Positions 34,486 to 46,200 of a stretch of DNA of 64,000 nt are shown piece after piece. A program made the position numbers and the translations under genes. Under the pieces are notes generated by a model that saw nothing but the letters and a program-made list of their open reading frames with translations, did not search any database and was not told the DNA's origin. This stretch comes from Phaeosaccion multiseriatum. Taxonomy: Eukaryota; Ochrophyta, other classes. Location of the stretch: positions 1,984,001 through 2,048,000 of the forward strand of contig OZ218959.1 of the NCBI GenBank assembly GCA_965112735.1, in the 5' to 3' direction. The stretch's first letter is position 1. Each line of letters opens with the position of its first letter.

Positions 34486-35599
34486 TCAGTACCTCTTTTT
34501 CACCCGCTTAGACCCGCTTTTGGCTTTACCGGACTGTAGGTTCCCCACCGCCCCTCGCAAAAGGAGCAAAAGGCCCCCGAAAATACCGCAAACAATGCCC
34601 AGTGCGGTTATCCGATTCTCCTCCTTAAGTGACAAAACATCCACCTGCGTTGAGTATCATACATGCATGCGTGCGTGGGAGTGAGCGAGGAAACACAAAA
34701 AAAAAGGCCAAAGTGCGTCATTCGTCCATCCTCCACCCTGCGCCCCTTTGCTACCACGGCCACCCGACAAAACCAACTCCCCCTCCCATGTGTGCGTTCT
34801 GTCTCTTGTCACCTGAGGGCTACCTCACATACACCAAACCCCCCGCCCCCGCCTCTCTCGTAAGCCGCTCTTAGGCCGTCGTCAGAGAGCATAACCACAC
34901 ACACACCGCCTCCACGTACCTCCCGCCTAATGTATTTGTTGATCTTCTGCACCCCTTCCTTGGGTATCCTTCGCCCCATTCCACTCCTACTCATTGGTAC
35001 CTGCTGCGTGTTCCCCTCATCATCCAACTAGAGCGGGCCATGGAAAGAGCAGAGACACACACGATAGATGATGAGGACGAGCAAGCTCCGGAGGCCGAAG
35101 ACTCCCCTCCCTTCTCTGTGGACGGGTGGCACTATCACGCACAGCCCAACTCTCTCTCTCAGTCAAACAGGTTCACACAAACACGAACACACACGAACCA
35201 ACTCCCCGTCCTTCACTTGCACCACCCGCCGTGCCTACCTTATACGTGATGGCGTACGAGGAGCCTAGGCTTTTTTGCTTTCTCCGTTGCCTCGGAAGGG
35301 ACTTGCCCGAAACGATTTCCTTGTTCTTCAACTTTACTGTCTCTGCCCGCACCAGATCATCCCGTGGAAAGCTCCGAGTGGCATCGCTGTAGCAAAGCCA
35401 GGAGGCGAAGCAGCGGCAAGGGCAAAGGGGGGACGTAAGGCACCTCCTTTTCCCTCCCTACTCGAAAATGAAAACCATTCATATATAGCTTCCCCTGCGT
35501 ACGCACCTAACTCTTCCTCCTGTCACGTGGAGATAGGTACATGTGTGCATATCGCAGGTTAAGCTGGTGATTTCGCTCCTGCTCCGGCAGTGCCAGTAG
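34486..35599 (-). CDS. Small single-pass membrane protein, unknown function (5' end unresolved)
   Basis: Exons complement(34486..34644, 34920..35027, 35239..35386, 35541..35599) join in phase (59 + 148 bases, then 36 and 53 codons including the stop). The product is basic: RDDLVRAETVKLKNKEIVSG, SLGSSYAITYKLDDEGN, a segment with GMGRRIPKEGVQKINKYIRR, one hydrophobic helix (ITALGIVCGIFGGLLLLL) and a lysine-rich tail ending KKRY. No family recognised; it reads like a small organelle or ER membrane subunit. The start codon was not found. Upstream exons must lie in 35600-35876 or antisense to the lumenal-protein gene. None of the exons is visible as a single long frame, so automated annotation might miss it. 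Confidence 0.6.
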
Positions 35600-35876
35600 C
35601 TGATGAAGCAGAGGAGGAGGGCCAGTATCGTCCAGCCCCAGGAAATGACATGGATGAATCTGATCTGCGGCATCTGTCGCATGACCTTGGGCGGCGCTCG
35701 TCCCCCCGATGCAAAGGGAAGGTCCCCATGCCCAGACTGCCTTCTTTGGAATATGCTGGCCATGCTCCTGGTCGCTCTTGATGAAAACGCGGAGGTTATC
35801 GCAGGATGGTCGACAACCTGCGTTCTTGGATGCACAACTGGCGTACGAGCGACCGAATGCGTCATATCGCTGTTTG

Positions 35877-36493
35877 ATGAAGGCCGCAATTCTTTTCGTC
35901 TCCCTCTTCCTCTCTGTCTGCTCTTCCTCCTGCGCCTTCTTTGTTTCAGGGGCAAGCCAGAAAGGGTGGGGATTTGAGAGCAAGGGCAAGAGCGAGGGCA
36001 GCAGCAGCAGCTCCGACATCAGGGAGGAGGGGCTGAGCAGAAGCAAGTTCCTCGCCACTATCACCACCGCAGCCGTGCTCTCCGTCCCCACCGTCGCGGC
36101 AATGGCTCAGTCAGACTACAGCGACCCCGACAAGGCTTTAGGACCGCTCGTCTCTTTCCAGGCAGCTCTGCAAAAGAAATTGAGGTGTGTAGATGCGGAG
36201 CGACACTAGATCCTCCCCTCCTGTGCCGCTTTCTACCTGGCAGCTCACGTCGCAACCTTCACACCTCACATCCCCCCTCCCGCCCCACACTAGGCCTTCA
36301 GCGCGGCTGCCTCTGCTGCGCACCCCGCACTCCTACTCGGAGGAGTGGAGCCTCGGCGCCCCCATCGCGACCGTCGTCGCCAATTTGAAGGAGGGTATGG
36401 ACAAGGTCAATAGCATCGAGGCACTCAAGGACGGCTTCTTGTACCAGGTGGACGACGCCACCGCCTCCAGCGATGGCAAAACGGGCTTTTTGC

Positions 36494-36530
<37 letters not shown>

Positions 36531-37094
36531 TGGCCAACCGCCAACTCCTGTTGTAGCTGAAAGTAGTCCTGAGCTCTCCAACGCCTCTTATGTCTCTTGC
36601 TCACCGCGTTCTCTTGTTGTTTGGGCTCTCAGGTGTCCGTCTTGACCAAGAGCAGGTGGTTGGACGTAATCGAGGTTAAGCTCAGGGAGGAGGAAGGCGA
36701 CAAGTGCAGCGCCTCCGTGTCGAGCGTATCCACGGGGCTGTTGCCTCTCACAGTGCCTGGCGCGGTACGTGAGACGTTGCGATTCGACTGACTGAAAGGA
36801 GCATGCGGCAGAGGCAAAGCGTGCGCCTGCCTAGGTGGAAACTGACGAACTGAACTAGTTCGGAAAGCTGAGGCTCGTATACACAGCATGCCGACTCGCG
36901 AGTTGTCGATGGATCATCTCCGGGAGAGTGGCACCCCCGCCCAAACCCCCTCTCTGACTCCTGCACCGCTGTTGCCCCCCCCCCCTCCATATCCCCCTTC
37001 TGACTGGGCCAGCCCCTGGTCAACATCGTGGCCTGCTGGTTTCCGTTCTCGGACCTGTCGGTTGGACAGGTGGGTCTGGCAGGCCTTAGTGATT

Positions 37095-37130
<36 letters not shown>

Positions 37131-37441
37131 TGCAACCGTCCTATTTGCCCCTCGGGGTCGATACCAAAAGTTACGCATACTGAAATCAATTAGCTCTCTC
37201 TTGTTTGTAGATAAGTGGTCACCGCCATCGTCCGAAGCGGGCTCTCACTTCTCATCCTCTTTCCTTCGCTTGCTACCCCTGCCCGTGTGTGCGTGCGTGT
37301 GTGCGTGCGTGCGTGTGTGCGTGCGTGCGTGCGTGCGTGTGTGTGCATACGTGTGTCCCCCTGCAGACCAAGACACTACCTGACGTCAGAAAAGCCTTGG
37401 GTGTCAACATTAAGGTCACTGCCAGCAGCCGCATCATTTGA
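35877..37441 (+). CDS. Thylakoid-lumen protein of unknown family
   Basis: Five exons (35877..36184, 36294..36495, 36633..36764, 37013..37069, 37367..37441) give 257 aa, all phases consistent. The leader is bipartite: MKAAILFVSLFLSVCSSSCA followed by FFVSG (signal peptide with Phe at +1, plastid entry). A Ser/Lys-rich transit stretch follows, then SRSKFLATITTAAVLSVP and AMAQS (thylakoid-transfer segment with an A-x-A site). The mature protein begins near QSDYSDPDKAL and includes SEEWSLGAPIATVVANLKEG, GKTGFLQVSVLTKSRWLDVI, GLLPLTVPGA, VACWFPFSDLSVG and a final KALGVNIKVTASSRII. I do not recognise the family; the context next to psbU suggests but does not prove a photosystem II role. Intron 2 begins with a GT repeat at the donor. 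Confidence 0.78.
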
Positions 37442-38276
37442 GCTTACTGACCCCGCCGAGCACGTGAGGGTAGCCAGGCCAGAGGGGAGGGAGAGGGAAT
37501 CACACTCACTCACACACAGAGAGAGGAGGTATCGGGACAGAGGGTCAGAGAGAGAGAGAGAGAAGAGAGAAAGATATGAGGCAAGAGCACAACAGAGTTC
37601 GGCGCCTGGCACATGCGCCAAACCATGGACCTGGCACTGCCTTGTCCTGCCCACCACGGCGGAGGAAAGGGCATGAGTTCTCCCTCCTCGGAGAGAACCA
37701 CACCACTGACTAATTTTAAAAAATAATAACAGCCAATGTAAGTAAAGGAGCTCGAAAGCCTGAGGAGAAGGTTCTATGATATAAAATATTGGGTCGACTA
37801 CCTACACATGATTTGGCCTTCATGACAAAAGACAAAAACGGGTCAGGACACTTCACCCTGACTCGTGCGTGCCTAGGTAACGAAATGAGGAGCGGGTGAA
37901 GGGCCCTCCCCCCCCCCCCTCCCTCTATCAGCGAACGTCCATCTCTTCTTCTCGCAGTAGAATACAGGGCCCCGTGCCTCCCTCCAGCGGAAACATGCAC
38001 CACCTTTAGCACCCTCTCGCGGCGCACTCAGCCGGGTTGAAATGGCGTCTTGAGACTGAGAAATAGAAAAGAGGACACGTGCTCCGTAGCAGTCCGTGAT
38101 CGAGCACCGCGTGCCGGATGGTGGTGTGATAAGTATAGTGTGGTGGTGCGGATATATGAATGTGCTGCATCTTGGTCCACCTCTCAAGAGGCTGGGCTGC
38201 AGAGCCTCCAGCGATGGGCGGAGGAACGTAGAATGGACGAACACTTTTCCAGCAATGAGTAGAGGAATGTAGCGAC
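37442..38276. other. Convergent intergenic region
   Basis: This lies between the lumenal-protein and psbU stops. AT-rich stretches near 37710-37800 (with AAATAATAA) may hold polyadenylation signals. No coding signal. Confidence 0.5.
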
Positions 38277-40114
38277 CTATCGGTAGAGGCCGTTGTTGAT
38301 CCTGTCTACTACGTACCTGTGTTGACAAGAGAGAATAGACAACGAGCAGGCAAGGGCATTGAGGAAAACGGAGTGGCGTGAGTGGTTGGTTTGGTGATAC
38401 TTTGTGACGATTTCCCATAAATTGGTAATTTCATGTACTTGGAGAAATGTTACTTACATCGCCTGAGGGTCCGTGACCACAAGCTTGCTCTCGTACTTCT
38501 TGATGACAGCCTTCTCCTTGTCTGGATGATGGGCGAGGAAGAACAAACAAAACCGACATGTACACAGGAGATGGTGAGTATTTTAGAAAGGGAATGTGTT
38601 CTACTGGGCTAAACGCAGTGCGCCGTCACAAAGGAAGGCTTCCGTTCAGTCCCAACTCCACCACACAGACACAACTCAAATCAAGCACGAATCAAGCTCA
38701 TGCAAGACAGTCCCATCCATTCATCCGCGGCGAACACCACCCACACACTGACTACCTTGCCCCCCCTAGTCCCAACCCCCACGCCCACACACAGGCACGA
38801 TTGGTGCACAGCCCCGTCCCCCCTACACGCCTTTAGAAAACAACCACGTACCAGACAGGCCCTTGATGTTGTACACATCGGACACAGCAGAGTAGGGTCC
38901 GTTGGACACAATCTTTCCGGCGGCGTTGGGGTACATGCCGGGCATGCGGATGTATGCGCGCACGTTGGCGTTGTTGAGGTCCACCTTGTCGCCTCCGCCC
39001 AGGAGGGGCACCACGGGGTTGTCCACCTCAGCGAAGACAGGGGCGGCCACTGCCACTCCCACGGCGGCGGCGGATGCTCCCGTCACAGCCTTCTTGATGA
39101 AGTTCATTCGGTTTGCTGGGGCGTCCAGGGACATGCTGCGACAAGAGCGACGTGTGTGTGAAGAGGGGGGGAGGGGGAGAGGAGGCAGGGGGGGGGGAGA
39201 GGGGAAAGGGTTACTGATGTGTTGGTTGTTTGAGAGAGTCTGTGGGGGAGACAGGGCGTAAATCTGCTTGCGTCCTTAGCGCATCGAAAGCGAGCGAAAT
39301 CGGCACCAAGACGGCAGGGATATCATTCCCGCACACGTGGTAGAGTGCCATCATCCTCTCCCCCATCCTTAGGGAGGGTAAACAGAGCTGCAGGGACTGC
39401 TGCCTCGCGAAAAAATTAGGCCCCAGTCCCACAGTAGTAGGGCTTTCCCTGCCCATGCCATTGAACCGCGTGCTGCCTCCCACGGGCCATCACGACGTTG
39501 TTCTCCATCCACCCCCACCCCCACCCCTCTTCAACTGCCGTTCAGTGGGTGCCGCATCCGATCAACACACAGAGTAACCATGCTGGGAGCGGGTCACCAC
39601 ACTTTCGGAGGCGGTCACCACACTTCCCCCCGTCCTTCCTTCCCATTTCCTCGAAGCCTCCCGTCTCTTTCTTGTGGGATGTCCTCCTGACCCCCCCCCC
39701 CCCTTCCCCGGTCCAGCTCCTGTCCCAAATTTGCGGCTGTGCAAGCAGTCTGCTTGAATGCCATCTCCGTTGGCATGCTTTCGCTCCCTTCGCACCGCCC
39801 CCGTGTCTCTGATTTGCTGCTGCTGCTGCTGCTGCTCATGCACGCCCTCCCCTCCCCGCATGAAAATCCTCAGCTCCACCACCACGACGAGCGGCGCCAC
39901 GGCTCCCAAGAGACGCAGATACCCACACTCTCGATAAGGCATTCGCCCCATCCATGCCACAAGCATCAGCCAACAAGCGGAAGCAGGTCCATCCTCATGC
40001 AAGCAGGGGAGATGTTCATGTTCCTGGGCCCAAATCTTACCTAGGCTGGACGGGCGCCACGAAAGCGCTTGTGGATGCCACGAGGGCGAGGGCGGCGATG
40101 GCAGTGACCTTCAT
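38277..40114 (-). CDS. psbU: Photosystem II 12 kDa extrinsic protein PsbU
   Basis: Four exons, complement(38277..38316, 38458..38521, 38852..39135, 40041..40114), give 153 aa with all phases in register. PsbU is a lumenal subunit of the oxygen-evolving complex in cyanobacteria and red-lineage plastids. The leader MKVTAIAALALVASTSA is followed by FVAPVQP (ochrophyte A|FVAP cleavage motif), then the thylakoid-transfer segment AVTGASAAAVGVAVAAPVFA. The mature part holds KVDLNNANVRAYIRMPGMYP, GKIVSNGPY, DVYNIKGL (helix-hairpin-helix) and the conserved end DRINNGLYR, which is split onto a 40-base last exon. Skipping the last splice would read a stop directly after the third exon (GCGATGTAA), giving a form without that tail. 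Intron 1 is 905 bases and contains no gene that I can support. Confidence 0.95.
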
Positions 40115-40362
40115 TTTTGAGATGTGGCGGGGTGGTACAGTGGGCAAGAGAGGCAGACAGAGAGACAGAGAGATGAAAGGCTGGTCGGACAAGCCCAGGA
40201 CACCCCCGGGGGCGGATTTGGACCTTCAACGCCAATAAACGGAAACTTGACACTGCTGGCGACGACGGCGTGGATGTGAAATGCTCTATGATGCATTGCC
40301 TCTCCCATAAGTCAATAAGTAGTCCCCTCTGTGTGTGTAGCAACAGTGATATAGTGATTGCG
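40115..40362. promoter_or_regulatory. Divergent intergenic region (psbU / SWAP splicing factor)
   Basis: About 250 bases (155 if the SWAP-type gene starts at 40270) carry both promoters; no element recognised. Confidence 0.4.
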
Positions 40363-42760
40363 ATGCGGGACGAAGAAGCCCCAGAGGAGGAGGACCCGAG
40401 CGTGGGGGAAGAAGACGAGGGCGAGGAGAAGGAGGAGCTTGCAGCGGGCAAGGCGCCCGGACGAGGCGAAGGACGACCAGCACGGCCACTGTTGCCCGAG
40501 GAGGGCGAGGAGAAGAAGAAGAAGGAGGAGGAGGGGGAGGAGGAGGAGGAGGAGGACCAAGACGAAGCTCACCGGGAGCTGTATCTGCAGGTGATGGTGA
40601 TTGAGTTGGCTCTCTCTCTCTCTCTCTCTCAACACACTCGTGTCTGACTACTGGCAACCCTGTGTGATTTCCTTTGCCACCAGGGCTACCACTGCAACCT
40701 CTACCGCGGGGACGCTCTGGCGGGGCAGCTGGAGGGCGAGGACCACCTTCGAGTGCTGCAGCCCGGCGATATTACCACAGACCGGTTTGACGGGAGGTGG
40801 CTGCTGGACGGGCATCAGCTGAGCAGGGTACGCATCGGGGGGAGGTCCCTTGTAGCCGACCCTCTGGGCGGGGGAAACGGAGAAGGAGCGGCCGCGGCTT
40901 GTCCCGCACCAGATGGGGGAGCAGGAGGGCCCCCAAATGCAGAGGATGGCGACGACGACGACGACGATGACGACGACGGGGTCGGGGGGGAGAACCCACG
41001 GCCGCTGACGGCGAGGGCAATCCGCCAGCATGAGGATCTTTCCAAGGCGGAGTGGACTGGGCTACAAAAGAGCAGATGGGCCTCTCTACCCGCAGGCGTG
41101 GAGGACCACTCGCTTGAAGTGGAGGGGCTTGGTAACTTTGCGCCGCAGGGGAGTCACAGCCTCGGGGAAGTGGGCTTCTTTGGAAGGGACGATCCGGCCC
41201 AGGCCGCTGCAAGGAGGGCGGCGCGGGAGGCGGGAGATGCGGGGTACTACGGACCAAGTGCGGGCCGGCCACTAGGAGCAGGGGGAGGGGCCGCCATTGG
41301 GTACAGCTATGGTGGAGGAGAAGGGGTCGAGAAAGAGGGCAAAGAAGACGGTGAGGAGGGCGGCAGTGATCAGGCGCAGGGAGAGGCTGCGGTGGAGGAG
41401 GAGGTGCTGGAAGACGGAGACGAGCTTTTCGAGCCCGATTTTGACATTCCTGCGGAGGTGGGGGTGGTGCCCACGTCTCTGAAGCGCCACCTCATTATGG
41501 TAAGCACCGCTCGCACCATTGTGCGAAACGCCCAGATGGAGGTGCTGCTGCGGCTCAAGCAGGCGGGCAACCCGGCCTTTGCCTTCCTGGAGACCGGCCA
41601 CCGCCTGCATGCCTACTACGCCTTTCTCAAGGGCATGGCCGGAGAATGGTTGGACGCGGAGCTGAGGCATCAGCAGGTGAGTCAGTCCATTGATAGGTCT
41701 GCGTAGAGTTGGAGTTGGCCGGGGGGGTGGGCGGTGGCAAAGTGGGTGAGAAGGGGGCGTAAGCGAGCATGGAGAGGCGGCTGGGGGGGGGTGAGAGGGG
41801 GATTCGCAGGCTGGTCCTGCTAGGATGAGAACGAAGGGAAGGAAAAAGCAGAGCAGCGCCACACTGTGTCCTGTCCTCCCACCCCTCTCCTCTCCTGCCT
41901 TGTCCTTATTGTCTTGTCCGCCCCACCCACCATCCTCTCACACATGGCACGCTCCAGGCGAAGAAGGAGCAGAGGAAAAGGGAGGCCGAGGAGCGTCAGC
42001 GGCTGCTGGAGGCGGCGGGGGGCGACGAAGGTAATGCAAACAAGAGGCGGGCGGGCCGGTGCTGGTGAATTTCCTCTGCTCCCCTTCCTGTCTCTCTCTC
42101 TCTTGTCTCCCTCTCTCTCTCCCTTTTCTCTCCTCTTTCCTCCGTGCGAATGGAAACCTCTCCACGAGGAGCCCAAGGAGAAAGAGGGAGAATGCCCGCG
42201 AAATTGGGGCGATGCCATGTGTGAGAATGGAGGCGCCTCCTTCAGACCCCCCTCTCTCTGAATAGTGCCGGCCATGCCATACAGCTTCACTCACTTGTTG
42301 TTGTTGTTGTTGTTGTTGCGTGTGGTGAAAGACGCAATATGTGGTGCGAAGCTTTGACCCTTTTGTGCATGTGCACACGCACATGCTCTCCGATATAAAT
42401 GTGCAGTGTGGTCTTAGCCCCCTGCCCTCCCCCCCCCCCCATGGCCCTCTCTGCCCTTCTTCCCTGTGTTCCCTTCAACCTTCTGTGGTTCTTCCCTTCA
42501 ACCTTCTGTGGTTCTCTTGCTTGGGGTTGAGGTTGGGGGGCGCAGTCGTCTTGTCCTTGCCGTGCCGCTGCCCTGCTGCGGCTGGCTGCTGGTGCTATTG
42601 CTCTTTTACACAACCCCCATCAGTCCCACTGGGGAGTGGTGTTGGGTGAAGCTAACCCTCTCCATCAGCGCTGCCCCCAACCCCCCAAACCTGCCTACTT
42701 GCCTTTGACCCAAACCTGCCTACTTGCCTGTGACCCAAACCTGCCTACTTGCTGACTGAC

Positions 42761-42795
<35 letters not shown>

Positions 42796-43180
42796 CTGAT
42801 TGACCTGTGTGGAATGTGGAAGTTGCCTCTTCTTTTGCTCTGCGCCGTTACAAAACCCCGTAAAAGTGGGGGGGGGGGGGACTTGTTCCACTGTACACTG
42901 CTGCAACAATCCATCTACCCCGAGAGCGGAGAACGTGGGTACATGTGCGGGGCGAGGAGAGAGCAGCAGCAGAGGAGGAGGAGGAGGAGGAGGAGGAGGA
43001 GCTGAAAGAAATGGAGAGGGCACGCAGGAGCAGGAGCAGGAGGAGCATCGTCGATGTAGCTGTATCCCTTAGTGGAGAGGAGACAAGTGCGAGTGGACGT
43101 GCTCCCTCTCTCTGGAGCGACAGCATTAACACTCACTCAACCAACCCAATGACCCCCACGTTTGTGGAATGAACAAAAAG

Positions 43181-43211
<31 letters not shown>

Positions 43212-46200
43212 AGCAGCAACTTTACCCCCCCCCCCCCGGATGCTTTACCCCCACTAAGCTGGTTTTCTCCTCTCTTTCCTCCCCCTTCTCCCTCTCCCCC
43301 TCCCCCTCCCCCTCTCTCTCGGTCTCCTCTTCTCGCCATCAATCTACGCGCGGCGGATCGTGGTCGTCGTCAACGTCAACGTCAACGTCAACGTCAACGT
43401 CAACACCCCTCTCCTACCGTCCGCTACCCTATGTGCCGTGCTGCCTGCCTCTGCTGACGCGGCCCACCCTCCGTTGGTACCCCCCCGGGTATTTCGCGTT
43501 GTTTTGACGGATGTCCTGTGCATGGCTCGCGGGCTTGAATCGAATGGGCGGTGGTTTTGCTTTGCCGTGCTGTGTGTGTGTGTGTGTGTGTGTGCACGTG
43601 CTGTGTGAATGTGTTTGTGCTGCTGCTTGTCGGTTTGTGTTGTTGTTGTTGCCTCTTTTTTGGGGGGCGCGTGTGTGTGCGCGCGCCGCTGCGCTCGAAA
43701 GATGGAGCTACGGCTCGAGGCTTGTTCGGTGAAGCATACTTCGGACAATCGTCCTCGGACGAGGAAGAGGACGGGGAGAAGGAGCAGGAAGAGGAGGAGG
43801 GGGGGGGAGGTAATGAAGGTAAAGAAGAGAATGAGGCCCAAGAGGAAACGGAGGAGGACAGACTGGCGGCGGCAGCGGCTGCCATCCCACGTAAGTTTGA
43901 AGGAAGGAAGAAAGGAAGAGAGGCTCTTGTCTGGATCGACGGAGTTGGGGAGGACATCACCCCTCCCCCGATTACTCTCTCGCTCTCTCCCTCTCTTGCT
44001 CCCCATGTCTCTCTCCTTTTTTTCCCATTTCCTCCATCTCTTCACCCTCTCTCTCTCTCCCTCTCCCCCTCTCTCGTCTCCTCTCTCTCCCTCCCTCTTT
44101 TCTCCTCCCTCTTCACCCCTCTCTCTCTTTCCCTCTCTCCCCAACCCTCTCTCTCTCTCTTCACCCCTCTCTCCCCAACCCTCTCTCTCTCTTCACCCCT
44201 CTCTCCCCAACCCTCTCTCTCTCTCTCTTCACCCCTCTCTCCCCAACCCTCTCTCTCTCTCTTCACCCCTCTCTCCCCAACCCTCTCTCTCTCTCTTCAC
44301 CCCTCTCTCCCCAACCCTCTCTCTCTCTTCACCCCTCTCTCCCCAACCCTCTCTCTCTCTTCACCCCTCTCTCCCCTACCCTCTCTCTCTCTCTTCACCC
44401 CTCTCTCCCCAACCCTCTCTCTCTCTCTTCACCCCTCTCTCCCCAACCCTCTCTCTCTCTCTTTCCCTCTCTCCCCAACCCTCTCTCTCTCTCTTCACCC
44501 CTCTCTCCCCAACCCTCTCTCTCTCTCTTCACCCCTCTCTCCCCAACCCTCTCTCTCTCTCTTCACCCCTCTCTCCCCAACCCTCTCTCTCTCTTCACCC
44601 CTCTCTCCCCAACCCTCTCTCTCTCTCTTCACCCCTCTCTCCCCAACCCTCTCTCTCCCTCTTCACCCCTCTCTCCCCAACCCTCTCTCTCTCTCTTCAC
44701 CCCTCTCTCCCCAACCCTCTCTCTCTCTCTTCACCCCTCTCTCCCCAACCCTCTCTCTCTCTCTTCACCCCTCTCTCCCCAACCCTCTCTCTCTCTTCAC
44801 CCCTCTCTCCCCAACCCTCTCTCTCTCTCGTCTCCTCTCTCTCCCTCCCTCTTTTCTCCTCTCTCTTCACCCCTCTCTCTCTTCACCCCTCTCTCCCCAA
44901 CCCTCTCTCTCTCTCTTCACCCCTCTCTCCCCAACCCTCTCTCTCTCTCTTCACCCCTCCCTCTCTCCCACCATCCCCCCCTGCACAGCGGAAACGCTGG
45001 AGAAGATCCGAAAGATGGTGGACTTTGTGTCTCGTAATGGTGCCGACTTTGAGAAGCGTGTCTTGGAGAAGAAGGGCACAGGCGGAGAGCTCAGCGCAGC
45101 TGTTGACTTCATGCTACCGGGCAGACCCTACAACCCGTTTTACAAGGTGGGTGGGGAGGGCATGGGGGGGGGGGGGGGGGAGGGAGGGAGGGAGAAGAGG
45201 GAAGTAGGGAAGGAAGGAAGAAAGGAAGGGAGAGAGGGAGGGAAGGAAGGGGGCGAGAGAGGGAGAGATAGAGGGGGGGAGTTTCTATTTCTCTCCGTGT
45301 GTCCACTTACGATGCCCGCATTCCCGATTTGAACCTTCTACTGCTACTACTACTGCTACTACTACTGCTACTACTACTATTACTACTACTACTCCTACTC
45401 CTACTACTACTACTACTACTACTACTCCTACTCCTTCTACTACTTACTCCTTCTGCAACTCTACTCTCCTACTACTACTCGTACTCACACCCCCCCTCCT
45501 CCTCCTCCTCCTCCCCCTCCTGCTCCTCCTCCTCCTTCTCCTCCTCCTCCTCCTCCTCCTCCCCTCCTGCTCCTCCTCCCCCTCGTCCTCCCTCCCCCCC
45601 CCCCTCTTCCTCCTCTTCTGCTACTACTACCACTACTACCTCTACTACCACCGTCCGCAACCCTCAGGCGTTGCTCGCCAAGGCCAGGGCTGACTTGGAC
45701 AGATCGGTGGAGGAGGATATGCAGGCTGCGCTTTCGCTGTCGGCTCAAGCGCAGGGGAAGGAGACAGCGGCAGTAGCAGCAGCAGCTGGAGGAGGAGCAG
45801 CTGGGGACACAACAGTTGGTGATCCAGCGGGCCCGAGAGTCGGCACGACGAAAGTGTCATTCGCTTTCGGATTCGGGCGGGCAAAGGCCAAGGCGTCGAG
45901 CAAAGGCAAGGACAACAAAGACAAGGACAACAAAGACAAGGAGGGAAAGGGGAAGGAGAGCGAGGTCGAGAAGGAGAGCGGGACCGAGCCCGATGAGGAA
46001 GGAGGGGAGGGGGGACAGGGGCGGACGGCGCTAGCAGAAACTCCTCCTGGGGCAAGAGACGACGCTGGAGAGGCTGGAGAGGCTGGAGAGGCCCACGTGG
46101 GTGTAAGAGGGCAGCTGCTAGGGGGCGGTGAGACGGGCGAAGGCACTCAAGAAGCTCAAGTAGTCGCTGCTACTGCTGCTGCTACTTCACTCACAGACGG

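Noticed and set aside
35507-36091. 194-codon minus-strand frame across the start of the lumenal-protein gene
   Set aside because: Most of it is antisense to a well-supported leader peptide. Only its final 59 bases (35541-35599) were kept as an exon of the small membrane protein.
39211-39483. 90-codon minus-strand frame within psbU intron 1
   Set aside because: No domain, no splice partner, and it lies in an intron of the same strand; judged to be chance.
44110-44985. CRISPR-like array
   Set aside because: Units are contiguous minisatellite repeats with no unique spacers, in a eukaryotic intron.
43551-45332. Two very long plus-strand frames rich in Leu-Ser-Pro over the CT minisatellite
   Set aside because: They only exist because the repeat has no stops in those frames. 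Spliced coding exons of the SWAP-type gene on either side use other boundaries, and the repeat lies in its intron.
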